The notes beneath the pieces were generated by a model. That model worked only from the letters and a program-made list of their open reading frames with translations, was not told the DNA's origin and did not search any database. Below are positions 1 through 7,271 of a DNA stretch of 7,271 bases, piece after piece. Source of the DNA: an uncultured Burkholderiaceae bacterium (GTDB taxonomy: Bacteria; Pseudomonadota; Gammaproteobacteria; Burkholderiales; Burkholderiaceae_F). Numbering within the stretch: position 1 is the first letter of the stretch; each line of letters begins with the position of its first letter. Position numbers and translations under genes: made by a program. Location of the stretch: the NCBI GenBank assembly GCA_937936215.1, contig CALGWX010000029.1:1-7271 (forward strand). The letters run 5' to 3'.

Positions 1-1343
<1,343 letters not shown>

Positions 1344-1449
1344 CAGCGGCGACGGCAGCTTTCGCGCTGGATCCGCGCCAGGCTCACGGTTTTCATCGCG
1401 GCCTATGATACTTTCGAGTGAGAATTCGGCCGCTTCATCTATCGCCTTC
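1344..1449. promoter_or_regulatory. Divergent intergenic region with a candidate two-way -10 element
   Basis: These 106 bp separate the starts of mltG (leftward) and ygfZ (rightward). They hold the most AT-rich patch of the window, about 1404-1427. At 1404-1409 the plus strand reads TATGAT and at 1410-1405 the minus strand reads TATCAT; each matches the sigma70 -10 consensus TATAAT at five of six bases. No convincing -35 hexamer lies 16-18 bp upstream on either strand, and no extended -10 TG is present. Placing promoters for both operons here is therefore an inference from position, base composition and the -10 matches. I see no clear operator or riboswitch. Confidence 0.35.
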
Positions 1450-2478
1450 ATGGACACTGCGATGACCTTGCCTTCGCCGGCCGCTGTGCCCGCGGCCGGC
1501 TGCTGGTCGTTCGACCCCGCCGATGCGGCCGCGGCCACGCGCGCCGCGGTGCGCGCGGCCGTCAGCGAACTCGGCGTCATTTCCGCGACGGGCGAGGACG
1601 CCGCGCGCTTTCTGCACGGGCAACTGACCAACGACGTCGAAAAGCTCGCGGCCGACCGGGTGGCGCTGAACGGCTACTGCAGCGCCAAGGGCCGGCTGCT
1701 GGCGACCTTCCGCATCTGGCGCGACGCCGACGGGGTGCACCTGCTGGTGCCGAAGGACGTGCTGCCGGGCGTGTTGAAGCGGCTGTCGATGTTCGTGCTG
1801 CGCGCGAAAGTCAAGCTCGTGGACGCTTCCGAGCGCTGGCGCGTTTGGGCCGTCTTCGGGGCCGACGCGGCCGCGGCGGTCGGCAGCGTGGCGCCGATGG
1901 TTCCCGCGGCAACGGGGCACGCCGTGGCCATGGGCAACGCGCGCTTGGGCCGGCTGCACCTGGGGGCGAGCGTGGCGGAACGTTACCTGCTGATCGCGCC
2001 GGCAGCCGACGAGCCCGCGCTGCTCGATGCGCTGGCGACCGTGCCGACGGTCGGCAGCGGCGCCTTCTGGTGGAGCGAAATCGACGCCGGCGTGCCGACG
2101 GTGTTCGCCGCCACGCAGGAAAGGTTCGTGCCGCAGATGATCAACTTCGAGGTCATCGGTGGCGTCAGTTTCAGCAAGGGCTGCTACCCAGGCCAGGAGG
2201 TGGTCGCCCGCAGCCAGTACCGCGGCAAGCTGCGGCGGCGCATGCAGCTCGCGCACTGCGCGGCAACCCCGGCGGCCGGTGCCGATGTGTATGCCGAAGG
2301 CGAGGCGGAAGCGGTCGGTACCGTCGTCATGGCCGCTAGCGCCCCGGACGGCGGCTACGACCTGCTCTTCGAATGCCCGCTGGAGAAGGCGGAGTCGCCG
2401 CTGCGCCTCGGTGCGTCCGAGGGCCCGCCGCTGGCGCTGCGCTCCTTGCCTTACGAACTGGTGGACGTCACGGCGTAA
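1450..2478 (+). CDS. ygfZ: Folate-binding protein YgfZ, Fe-S cluster assembly/repair factor
   Basis: YgfZ is a cytoplasmic GcvT-like protein that binds tetrahydrofolate and, in E. coli, is needed for full activity of some Fe-S enzymes such as the tRNA-modifying MiaB. The predicted protein has 342 residues (E. coli: about 326). The family signature KGCYPGQE is at residues 243-250, with its conserved Cys at 245, followed by VVARSQYRGKLRRRM. The N-terminal domain carries ARFLHGQLTNDVEKL and LNGYCSAKGRLLATFRIWRD, which match the GcvT-like fold of the family. The start is uncertain: the ATG at 1450 gives the longest plausible protein, and the in-frame ATG at 1462 (338 residues) has a weak GGA 7 nt upstream. 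It is divergent from mltG and appears to head an operon with the two genes downstream. Confidence 0.93.
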   Translation: MDTAMTLPSPAAVPAAGCWSFDPADAAAATRAAVRAAVSELGVISATGEDAARFLHGQLTNDVEKLAADRVALNGYCSAKGRLLATFRIWRDADGVHLLVPKDVLPGVLKRLSMFVLRAKVKLVDASERWRVWAVFGADAAAAVGSVAPMVPAATGHAVAMGNARLGRLHLGASVAERYLLIAPAADEPALLDALATVPTVGSGAFWWSEIDAGVPTVFAATQERFVPQMINFEVIGGVSFSKGCYPGQEVVARSQYRGKLRRRMQLAHCAATPAAGADVYAEGEAEAVGTVVMAASAPDGGYDLLFECPLEKAESPLRLGASEGPPLALRSLPYELVDVTA

Positions 2479-2487
2479 CGTTGAGCC

Positions 2488-2772
2488 ATGCAGCACTGGT
2501 TCGTCTACTACAAGCTCGACGCGGTCTCGGCGGCAGCGCTGGCGCCCCGGTTGCGTGAGGTGTTGGGCCAGGTCGCCCACGCCACCGGGGTGCGCGGCCG
2601 GCTGATGCGGCGCGCCGACGAGGCCGGCGAGCGCTCGACGCTGATGGAGGTCTACGAGGGCATCGCGCAGCCGCAGGCCTTCGCGGCCGCGCTGGAGGAA
2701 GCCGTCGACCGCGCCGGACTGCCACCGGCGCTGCGGGCGCAGCGTCGCACCGAGCGCTTCGAGGACTGCTGA
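2488..2772 (+). CDS. DUF4936-type small protein of unknown function
   Basis: This is a 94-residue protein beginning MQHWFVYYKLD. Its length, the early aromatic VYYK strand, and the later MRRADEAGERSTLMEVYEGI and AFAAALEEAVDRAGL segments resemble DUF4936, a family I know mainly from betaproteobacteria next to ygfZ or NRDE genes. No signal peptide, membrane segment or catalytic motif is visible. The alternation of a beta strand, a helix, beta strands and a helix would suit a small ferredoxin-like or dimeric alpha-beta barrel fold, but that is inference. The ATG lies 9 nt after the ygfZ stop and the stop lies 1 nt before the next ATG, so it is almost certainly co-translated with both neighbours. 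No strong Shine-Dalgarno precedes it. Its base composition matches its neighbours. The existence of the gene is well supported; its function is unknown. Confidence 0.85.
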   Translation: MQHWFVYYKLDAVSAAALAPRLREVLGQVAHATGVRGRLMRRADEAGERSTLMEVYEGIAQPQAFAAALEEAVDRAGLPPALRAQRRTERFEDC

Positions 2773-2773
2773 G

Positions 2774-3610
2774 ATGTGCCTCGCCGTCGTCGCCTGGCAG
2801 TCGCATCCGGACTACCCGTTGGTGCTGGCCGCCAACCGCGACGAGTTCTATCGCCGCAGCACGCGTCCGGCCTCGTGGTGGGGCCACAGCGTCGCGCTGC
2901 TGGCGGGCCGCGACGAGGAGGCCGGCGGCACCTGGCTGGGCGTGACCCGCGCCGGCAAAGTGGCGCTGCTGACTAACGTCCGCGCGCCGAGCGAGCGCAA
3001 TCCGCATGCCCCCTCGCGTGGCGCCATCGCTGTGGGCGCCCTGCAGACCCCGCAGCCTGCGGCGGAATGGCTGCGCGCGCTGGCGCCGAAGTTCGCCGCC
3101 TACAACGGCTTCAACCTGCTGGTGGCCGAGCCGGGTGCCAACGGGGGCGGGTTGCGGCGCCTCGTGTACTACACGAACCGGCGTCGCCACGGCCCGCGGC
3201 CGCTGGCGCCGGGCATCTACGGGCTGTCGAACGCCTTCCTCGATACACCGTGGCCGAAGGTGGTGCGGGCCGTCAGCAGCTTTGCCTGCACGCTGGCCCG
3301 GCGCGTCGACCCGGAGGCGCTGCTCGCCCTGATGGCCGACCGCCGGCCGGTGCCCGACGCCGAACTGCCCTCTACCGGCGTGCCGCTGGAGTGGGAGCGC
3401 GCCCTTGCGCCGATCCAGATCCGCGCCCACGGCTATGGCACCCGCTCGACGACGGTGATCACCGTGCGCCGCGACGGGGTGGTCAACTTCCTCGAGCGCA
3501 GCTTCGACCCCGACGCCCCCGACAGCTATCGCGACCGCCACTTCGAGTTCACGGTCGACGGGATACCGGCGCCGCGGGTTGGCTTTTCCGGGGCGCGCAA
3601 GGCGGGCTGA
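2774..3610 (+). CDS. NRDE family protein (TANGO2-like)
   Basis: The 278-residue protein starts MCLAVVAWQSHPDYPLVLAA and is followed at once by the family-naming tetrapeptide NRDE at residues 21-24. The conserved Cys directly after the initiator Met is typical of the family and suggests an N-terminal-nucleophile-like fold, though no activity is proven by this. Further hallmarks are RPASWWG, LLAGRDEEAGGTWLGVTRAGKVALLTNVR, the YNGFNLLVAE segment, the GIYGLSNAFLDTPWPKV segment and, near the C-terminus, YGTRSTTVITVRRDGVVNFLERSFD. Eukaryotic TANGO2 homologues have been proposed to move heme out of sites of storage or synthesis; a bacterial role is not established. The ATG follows the preceding stop after 1 nt, with GAGG 9 nt upstream, so coupling is likely. 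It is the last gene of the ygfZ operon. The family call is firm; the function is open. Confidence 0.92.
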   Translation: MCLAVVAWQSHPDYPLVLAANRDEFYRRSTRPASWWGHSVALLAGRDEEAGGTWLGVTRAGKVALLTNVRAPSERNPHAPSRGAIAVGALQTPQPAAEWLRALAPKFAAYNGFNLLVAEPGANGGGLRRLVYYTNRRRHGPRPLAPGIYGLSNAFLDTPWPKVVRAVSSFACTLARRVDPEALLALMADRRPVPDAELPSTGVPLEWERALAPIQIRAHGYGTRSTTVITVRRDGVVNFLERSFDPDAPDSYRDRHFEFTVDGIPAPRVGFSGARKAG

Positions 3611-3711
3611 CCGGGCGAACTGCGGCAGCCCCCGTGAGACCGCGGGCGTCGCGAGCCGGCCCGCTCTGGCCGATCGCTCCAAGGCAGCCGGTCAAGTCGC
3701 GCCAATCCGTC

Positions 3712-3768
3712 GGCAATACCCCGTTGCCAAGGGCGCCCGATGGCGCCAACCGCGCGGTCGATGCGCCA
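3712..3768. terminator. Cluster of GC-rich inverted repeats between convergent genes, possible bidirectional transcription end
   Basis: The 162-bp gap between the NRDE gene and the convergent GNAT gene holds several stems. They are GGCAA/TTGCC (3712-3716 with 3724-3728), a GC-only 6-bp stem GGCGCC/GGCGCC with a 4-nt loop (3732-3737 with 3742-3747), and a wider TGGCGC/GCGCCA pair (3741-3746 with 3763-3768) enclosing the 10-bp palindrome ACCGCGCGGT (3749-3758). The second and third stems compete for the same bases. No run of T follows on either strand, so a classical Rho-independent terminator is not shown. Position between two converging operons is the main argument for a transcription-end role. 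Nothing else is recognisable in 3611-3772. Confidence 0.35.
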
Positions 3769-3772
3769 GGAC

Positions 3773-4198
3773 CTACAGCCGCCGCCGCATCAACCGGTGG
3801 GCAATGCCGGCGTCGTCGTATTCCTCGCCCTCGGCGATGAAGCCGAAGCGCTCGTAGAACGGAATCGCGCGCGTCTGCGCGCTGAGCACGACCTCGCGGT
3901 CGCCCCGCTGGCGCGCGGCGTCGATGAGCGCCCGCAGCAGCGCGGCGCCGACACCCCGGCCGCGCGCGCACGCACGCACGGCCATGCGGCCGATGTGACC
4001 GTCCGGCAGTAGGCGGCCCGTGCCCAGGACGTTGCCGCCGGCATCGAGCGCCAGCGCGTGCAGGCTGACCGCATCGAACTCGTCCAGCTCGATCTCGGCC
4101 GGGACCTTCTGCTCCTCGACGAAGACCTCGAATCGCACCGGCTCAGCGCGGGCGCGCATCGCAGACCAGTCGCCCAGCTCGATGCAGACGTCAGCCAC
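3773..4198 (-). CDS. GNAT family N-acetyltransferase (ElaA/YjcF-like)
   Basis: This is a 141-residue cytoplasmic acyl-CoA-dependent acetyltransferase whose acceptor is unknown. The N-terminal stretch VRFEVFVEEQKVPAEIELDE (21-40) is characteristic of the ElaA/YjcF-like subgroup. Motif A follows as HIGRMAVRACARGRGVGAALL (68-88), with the acetyl-CoA pyrophosphate-binding loop R79-x-x-G82-x-G84. Motif B is near AIPFYERFGFIAEGEEYDDA (111-130), with the usual FYERFGF. I chose the GTG at 4198-4196 because GGAGGAGG (4212-4205 on the minus strand) ends 6 nt upstream. A second in-frame GTG at 4204 lies directly against that site and is too close to be used easily. The first 8 nt overlap the end of the thioesterase gene, so translation is probably coupled. 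It is the last gene of the M16–thioesterase–GNAT operon. Confidence 0.92.
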   Translation of the reverse strand: MADVCIELGDWSAMRARAEPVRFEVFVEEQKVPAEIELDEFDAVSLHALALDAGGNVLGTGRLLPDGHIGRMAVRACARGRGVGAALLRALIDAARQRGDREVVLSAQTRAIPFYERFGFIAEGEEYDDAGIAHRLMRRRL

Positions 4199-4643
4199 GG
4201 CCACCCTCCTCCGGCGCCAGCGTCTCGTAACCGCGGATCCGCTCCCGCATCGCCTCTGGCCAGGGCCGCGGCGCGTTGCCTGCGCCGACGCACACGTAGA
4301 TGACCTCGGCATCGACGAGCGCGGTGGCCGCATCGTTGGCGCGGAACATCGCGCAGGCAAAGCTCGCGCTGCTGCGGCCCAGGCGCACGATGCGGCCGCA
4401 GACCAGCAGCTCGTCGTCGTAGCGCGCCGGCGCGTGGTACTCCACCGTGGCCTTGCGCACGAAGGCGTCGATGCCCATTGCCGCGAAGCCGGCTGGATAG
4501 GGCACGCCGATGGCGCGCCAGTACTCGGTGGCGCAGACATCGGCGTAGGTCAGGTAGTGGCCGTTGAAGACCACGCCCTGCATGTCGGTCTCGGCCCAGC
4601 GCACGCGCAGCGGCACGCGATGCCGAAAGTCGGCGAGAGCCAC
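4191..4643 (-). CDS. YbgC/4HBT-type acyl-CoA thioesterase (hotdog fold)
   Basis: This 150-residue protein should hydrolyse acyl-CoA thioesters; the chain preference cannot be read from sequence. The 4-hydroxybenzoyl-CoA thioesterase/YbgC signature is RVRWAETDMQGVVFNGHYL, spanning about residues 13-31. It carries the expected catalytic Asp at 20 followed by GVVFN and a Tyr at 30. The rest fits the fold: a helix (TYADVCATEYWRAIG), a strand (KATVEYHAPARYDDELLVCGRIVRLGRSSASFACAMFR) and a terminal strand with VDAEVIYVCV. No signal peptide or membrane segment is present. Translation starts at GTG 4643-4641, which shares one base with the TAG of the protease gene (TAGTG). AAGGGAG (4657-4651, minus strand) lies 7 nt upstream inside the protease gene. 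Its own 3' end carries the ribosome-binding site of the GNAT gene. In some proteobacteria ybgC relatives sit with tol-pal genes; that context is absent here. Confidence 0.92.
   Translation of the reverse strand: MALADFRHRVPLRVRWAETDMQGVVFNGHYLTYADVCATEYWRAIGVPYPAGFAAMGIDAFVRKATVEYHAPARYDDELLVCGRIVRLGRSSASFACAMFRANDAATALVDAEVIYVCVGAGNAPRPWPEAMRERIRGYETLAPEEGGRG
4205..4212 (-). promoter_or_regulatory. Strong Shine-Dalgarno deciding the GNAT start
   Basis: The minus strand reads GGAGGAGG here, an almost perfect match to the anti-Shine-Dalgarno. It lies inside the last codons of the thioesterase gene, where it encodes part of EEGGRG, and 6 nt before the GTG at 4198. The spacing favours that GTG over the one at 4204. 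Confidence 0.7.
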
Positions 4644-7271
4644 TACTTCGCTCCCTTCTTGGCGTCGCCAGCGATCACCACCGTGAGCTTCGCCGGATCG
4701 ATGTGCCGCCGCAGGGTCTCGTTGACCTCCGCGGCGGTGAGCTGCCGGATGCGGTCCTCGAAGGCCAGGCTGTGCGAGGTGAAGGTGCGGCCGAGGTCCA
4801 TGTAGCTGGCCCAGGCCGAGGCCAAGGTGGCGTCGGAGGCGCGGTTCAGCATCCGCTCCTGCAGCATGCCGTTGCGGGCGTCCTCGATCTCCTTCTCCGT
4901 CAGGCCGTCCTTCAGCATGCGCTCGATCTCCTCGCGCACCGCGCGCTCGAAGCGCTGCGCGTTCTGCGGCGCGACCAGCCCCGCGATCGACCAGCTCGCG
5001 GCCCGGTCGCGGCTGTTGACGTTCAGCCCCGAGCCGGCGCCGTAGGAGATGCCGTCGCGCTGCCGCACCCGGTCGATCAGGCGGCTCGACAGGCCGGAGC
5101 CGCCGCCGAAGATGTAGTTGGCCAGCGCCAGCGCCGGGTAGTCGGGGTCGTCGTCGCGCAGCGTCAGGTTCAGGCGTGCGCGGTAGAAGGCGTTTTCCTT
5201 GTCGGGGGTGTCGATGAAGATGCGGGTGGGCGGCACCTCGCGCGGCTCGGCGAGGATCGGCGCGTAGGGTGCCTTCGAGGCCCAGCCGGCGAACAGCTCC
5301 TGCACCAGCTTCTCGGCCGCCTGGTCGTCGAAGTCGCCGACGATGGCGATCTCGCCGCGCGCCGTGCCCCAGAAGTCGGCATGGAAGCGCCTGACGTCCT
5401 CGAGCCGGATCGCCTCGACCTGCTTGATCCGCTCCTCCACCGGAATGTAGGCGCGCGGGTCGCCGACCGGATAGGTGTCGAAGTGGCGCAGCAGCGCATC
5501 GCGCGAGCGCGCGTCAGGGTCGGAAAGCCGCGCCTGCAGGCCGGTGATCGTCTCCCGCTTCAGTTGCTCGAACTCGTCGGCCGGGAAGTTCGCCTCGCGC
5601 AGCACGTGCGCCGCGAGCCGCAGCGCCTCGGCAAGGTTCGCCCGGTCGGTACGGAAGGCGCGCGGCGAGCCTTCCATCTTCAGCCGCGTCATCTCGTCGG
5701 CGATCTGCTGCCGCGTGAGCTTGCTGGTGCCGCGGCCGACCATCGCCTCAGTCAGCGACGCCACCACCGCCTTGCCCTGCAGGCTGCGCTCGTCGCCCCA
5801 GCGCGGGCTAATGACGACGTTGACCGTCTCGCCGCGGTTTCTCTTCGGCATCAGGGCGACGTTCAGCTCGCCGAGCTTCAGCCGCCGCGTGCGGGCGTCG
5901 ATGTTCTGCTGCGTCGGTTCGAACGCCTCACCGGCGGCCACGGCCTGCCGCGGCTTGAACTCCGCGAGCAGCGCCGCCACCGGCAGCGGCGCCGGGATCT
6001 CGGCGCGCTGCGGCTCGTCCTCGGGCAGAAAGAGGCCGACGTTGCGGTTGTCGCGGCGGAAAAAGCGCGCCGTCTCCTTGGCCACCTGCTCCGGCGTGAC
6101 TGCCGCGATGCGGTCGCGGGCGAGGAAGAACAGCCGCCAGTCGCCGGCGGCGATGTACTCCGACAGCGCTACGCCGAACTGCTGCGGATCGGCCAGCGTG
6201 CGCTCGAACGACGTGGCGTTGTCCTGGCGCATCCGCGTCATCTCCGCCTCGGTGGGCGGCTGCCGCGCGAAACTGGTCTCGACGATCTCGATCAGCTTGT
6301 CGCGCACGCGGTCGACCGGGTCACCCTTCTTGACCACGGCGCCGAAGATCGCCATCCCGGGGTCGCGCTGCTGCTGCGCCCACGCGAACACCTGCGACGC
6401 CATCCCGGTCTGTACCAACTCGCGGTGCAGGCGGCCGTTGGGGGTGTCGCCCAGGATGTCGGCCGCCGCCGACAGCGCCGCGGCGCTTTCGGACAGCACC
6501 GAGGGAATGCGGTAGCCCAGCAGCACCAGCTGCACGTCGCCCTTGCGGCGTACCACGAAGCTGCGCTCGCCGTCCTGCGTCGGCTCCACGGTCCACAGCG
6601 GCGGCAGCTCGCGCTGCGGCCGCGGGATGGCGCCGAAGGTGGCGGCGATCAGCGGCAGCGTCTTGTCGACGTCGAACTTGCCGGCCACCGTCAGCACGGC
6701 GTTGTCCGGCTGGTAGTACAGGCGGTAAAACGCCTGCAGGTTCTCGATGCGGACGTTCTCGATGTCGCTGCGATTGCCGATTGGGCTCTTGCCGTAGTTG
6801 TGCCAGTGGTAGGCGGTGGCCATCAGCCGCTGGTAGGTGACGCGGAACGGCTGGTTCTCGCCCATCTCGAACTCGTTGCGCACCACCGTCATCTCGGACT
6901 CGAGGTCCTTTTTGGCGATGAATGAGTTGACCATCGCGTCGGACTTCCACTCCAGCGCCCAGCGCAGGTTGTCGTCGCTGGCCTGGAAGGTGGAGAAGTA
7001 GTTAGTGCGGTCGAACGACGTGGTGCCGTTGTTGCGGAAGCCCCGGCGCGCGAACTCCTTGTCGGGACTCGGGTGGTTCTTCGAGCCCTTGAAGATCAGG
7101 TGCTCGAGCAGGTGCGCCATGCCGGTCTCGCCGTAGCCCTCGTGCCGCGAGCCGACCTTGTAGGTGACGTTGACGGTGACCGTGGGCTTGGACGGATCCG
7201 GATACAGCAGCACCTGCATGCCGTTGGCGAGCCGGTACTCGGTGATGCCCTCGACGGTGGTGACCTCCTGC
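4643..7271 (-). CDS. M16 family zinc metalloprotease (pitrilysin/insulinase-like), N-terminus beyond the right edge
   Basis: 875 residues are visible, entered in frame at the right edge with QEVTTVEGITEYRLANGMQV. The true start and any signal peptide are outside the window, so the Met at 7219 is internal. The inverted zinc motif HxxEH is HLLEH at visible residues 53-57 (7114-7100). The third ligand is expected at E133 in VVRNEFE, 75 residues after the motif, which is the spacing of active M16 enzymes. The glycine and aromatic block NNGTTSFDRTNYFSTF follows as usual. The protein has the full two-half architecture: M16 (about 18-165), M16_C (about 185-370), a second M16-like half (about 440-600) with no HxxEH and so presumably non-catalytic, and a second M16_C. 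The last of these contains FGGGSGLSSRLIDRVRQRDG followed by ISY, which carries the substrate-binding Arg/Tyr region. A periplasmic location is likely for such proteins but not shown here. Its stop overlaps the thioesterase start by 1 nt. Confidence 0.93.
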   Translation of the reverse strand, partial: QEVTTVEGITEYRLANGMQVLLYPDPSKPTVTVNVTYKVGSRHEGYGETGMAHLLEHLIFKGSKNHPSPDKEFARRGFRNNGTTSFDRTNYFSTFQASDDNLRWALEWKSDAMVNSFIAKKDLESEMTVVRNEFEMGENQPFRVTYQRLMATAYHWHNYGKSPIGNRSDIENVRIENLQAFYRLYYQPDNAVLTVAGKFDVDKTLPLIAATFGAIPRPQRELPPLWTVEPTQDGERSFVVRRKGDVQLVLLGYRIPSVLSESAAALSAAADILGDTPNGRLHRELVQTGMASQVFAWAQQQRDPGMAIFGAVVKKGDPVDRVRDKLIEIVETSFARQPPTEAEMTRMRQDNATSFERTLADPQQFGVALSEYIAAGDWRLFFLARDRIAAVTPEQVAKETARFFRRDNRNVGLFLPEDEPQRAEIPAPLPVAALLAEFKPRQAVAAGEAFEPTQQNIDARTRRLKLGELNVALMPKRNRGETVNVVISPRWGDERSLQGKAVVASLTEAMVGRGTSKLTRQQIADEMTRLKMEGSPRAFRTDRANLAEALRLAAHVLREANFPADEFEQLKRETITGLQARLSDPDARSRDALLRHFDTYPVGDPRAYIPVEERIKQVEAIRLEDVRRFHADFWGTARGEIAIVGDFDDQAAEKLVQELFAGWASKAPYAPILAEPREVPPTRIFIDTPDKENAFYRARLNLTLRDDDPDYPALALANYIFGGGSGLSSRLIDRVRQRDGISYGAGSGLNVNSRDRAASWSIAGLVAPQNAQRFERAVREEIERMLKDGLTEKEIEDARNGMLQERMLNRASDATLASAWASYMDLGRTFTSHSLAFEDRIRQLTAAEVNETLRRHIDPAKLTVVIAGDAKKGAK

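Noticed and set aside
1435..2580. A 381-codon minus-strand open frame opposite ygfZ
   Set aside because: Composition is typical of an antisense shadow and the plus strand carries the KGCYPGQE signature of YgfZ.
3611..3772. Possible small gene in the convergent intergenic region
   Set aside because: Open frames here are extensions or shadows of neighbouring frames, without a credible ribosome-binding site or recognisable product.
4703..6925. A 740-codon open frame on the plus strand opposite the M16 protease
   Set aside because: Its product is rich in Arg, Ala, Leu and His with no recognisable domain, while the minus strand encodes a complete M16 architecture. Long antisense frames are expected at this GC content.
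4643..7219. Treating the Met at 7219 as the true start of the M16 protease
   Set aside because: The frame continues open to the window edge, and the upstream residues VEGITEYRLANG form the conserved beta strand that normally precedes GMQVLLYPD in M16 proteases. The gene is therefore cut by the window.

Overview
The window is a high-GC bacterial chromosomal segment, very probably from a betaproteobacterium. The clues are the tmk–mltG pair divergent from ygfZ, and a DUF4936-type gene directly followed by an NRDE/TANGO2-type gene. The order or genus cannot be fixed from this sequence alone; a Rhodocyclales- or Burkholderiales-like source is a guess. Coding density is high, no gene looks broken, and I see no RNA genes, insertion sequences, CRISPR arrays, phage genes or attachment sites.

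Layout. (1) Minus strand, left edge to 1343: mltG (endolytic murein transglycosylase) followed by tmk (thymidylate kinase, running off the left edge). This is the same mltG–tmk order as in E. coli, where holB comes next. (2) 1344-1449: a short divergent intergenic region with the window's most AT-rich patch, the likely place for promoters of both flanking operons. (3) Plus strand, 1450-3610: ygfZ (folate-binding Fe-S maturation factor), a small DUF4936-type protein, and an NRDE/TANGO2-type protein. The genes are packed with 9-nt and 1-nt gaps and look like one operon. (4) 3611-3772: a 162-bp convergent intergenic region carrying overlapping GC-rich inverted repeats. (5) Minus strand, 3773 to the right edge: a two-domain M16 zinc metalloprotease (N-terminus beyond the window), a YbgC/4HBT-type acyl-CoA thioesterase and a GNAT acetyltransferase. 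These overlap by 1 nt and 8 nt and are probably translationally coupled.

How the genes relate. The left operon pairs nucleotide supply for DNA replication with control of peptidoglycan chain release. The central operon joins a known Fe-S repair factor to two poorly understood small proteins, one from a family recently tied to heme handling in eukaryotes. The right operon combines an envelope-type protease with two small acyl-group enzymes with no obvious shared pathway.

The region is mostly ordinary housekeeping sequence, and I found no convincing undescribed system. The points most worth a second look are a two-way symmetric -10-like element, overlapping start codons on both strands at the divergent junction, and the ygfZ–DUF4936–NRDE operon.
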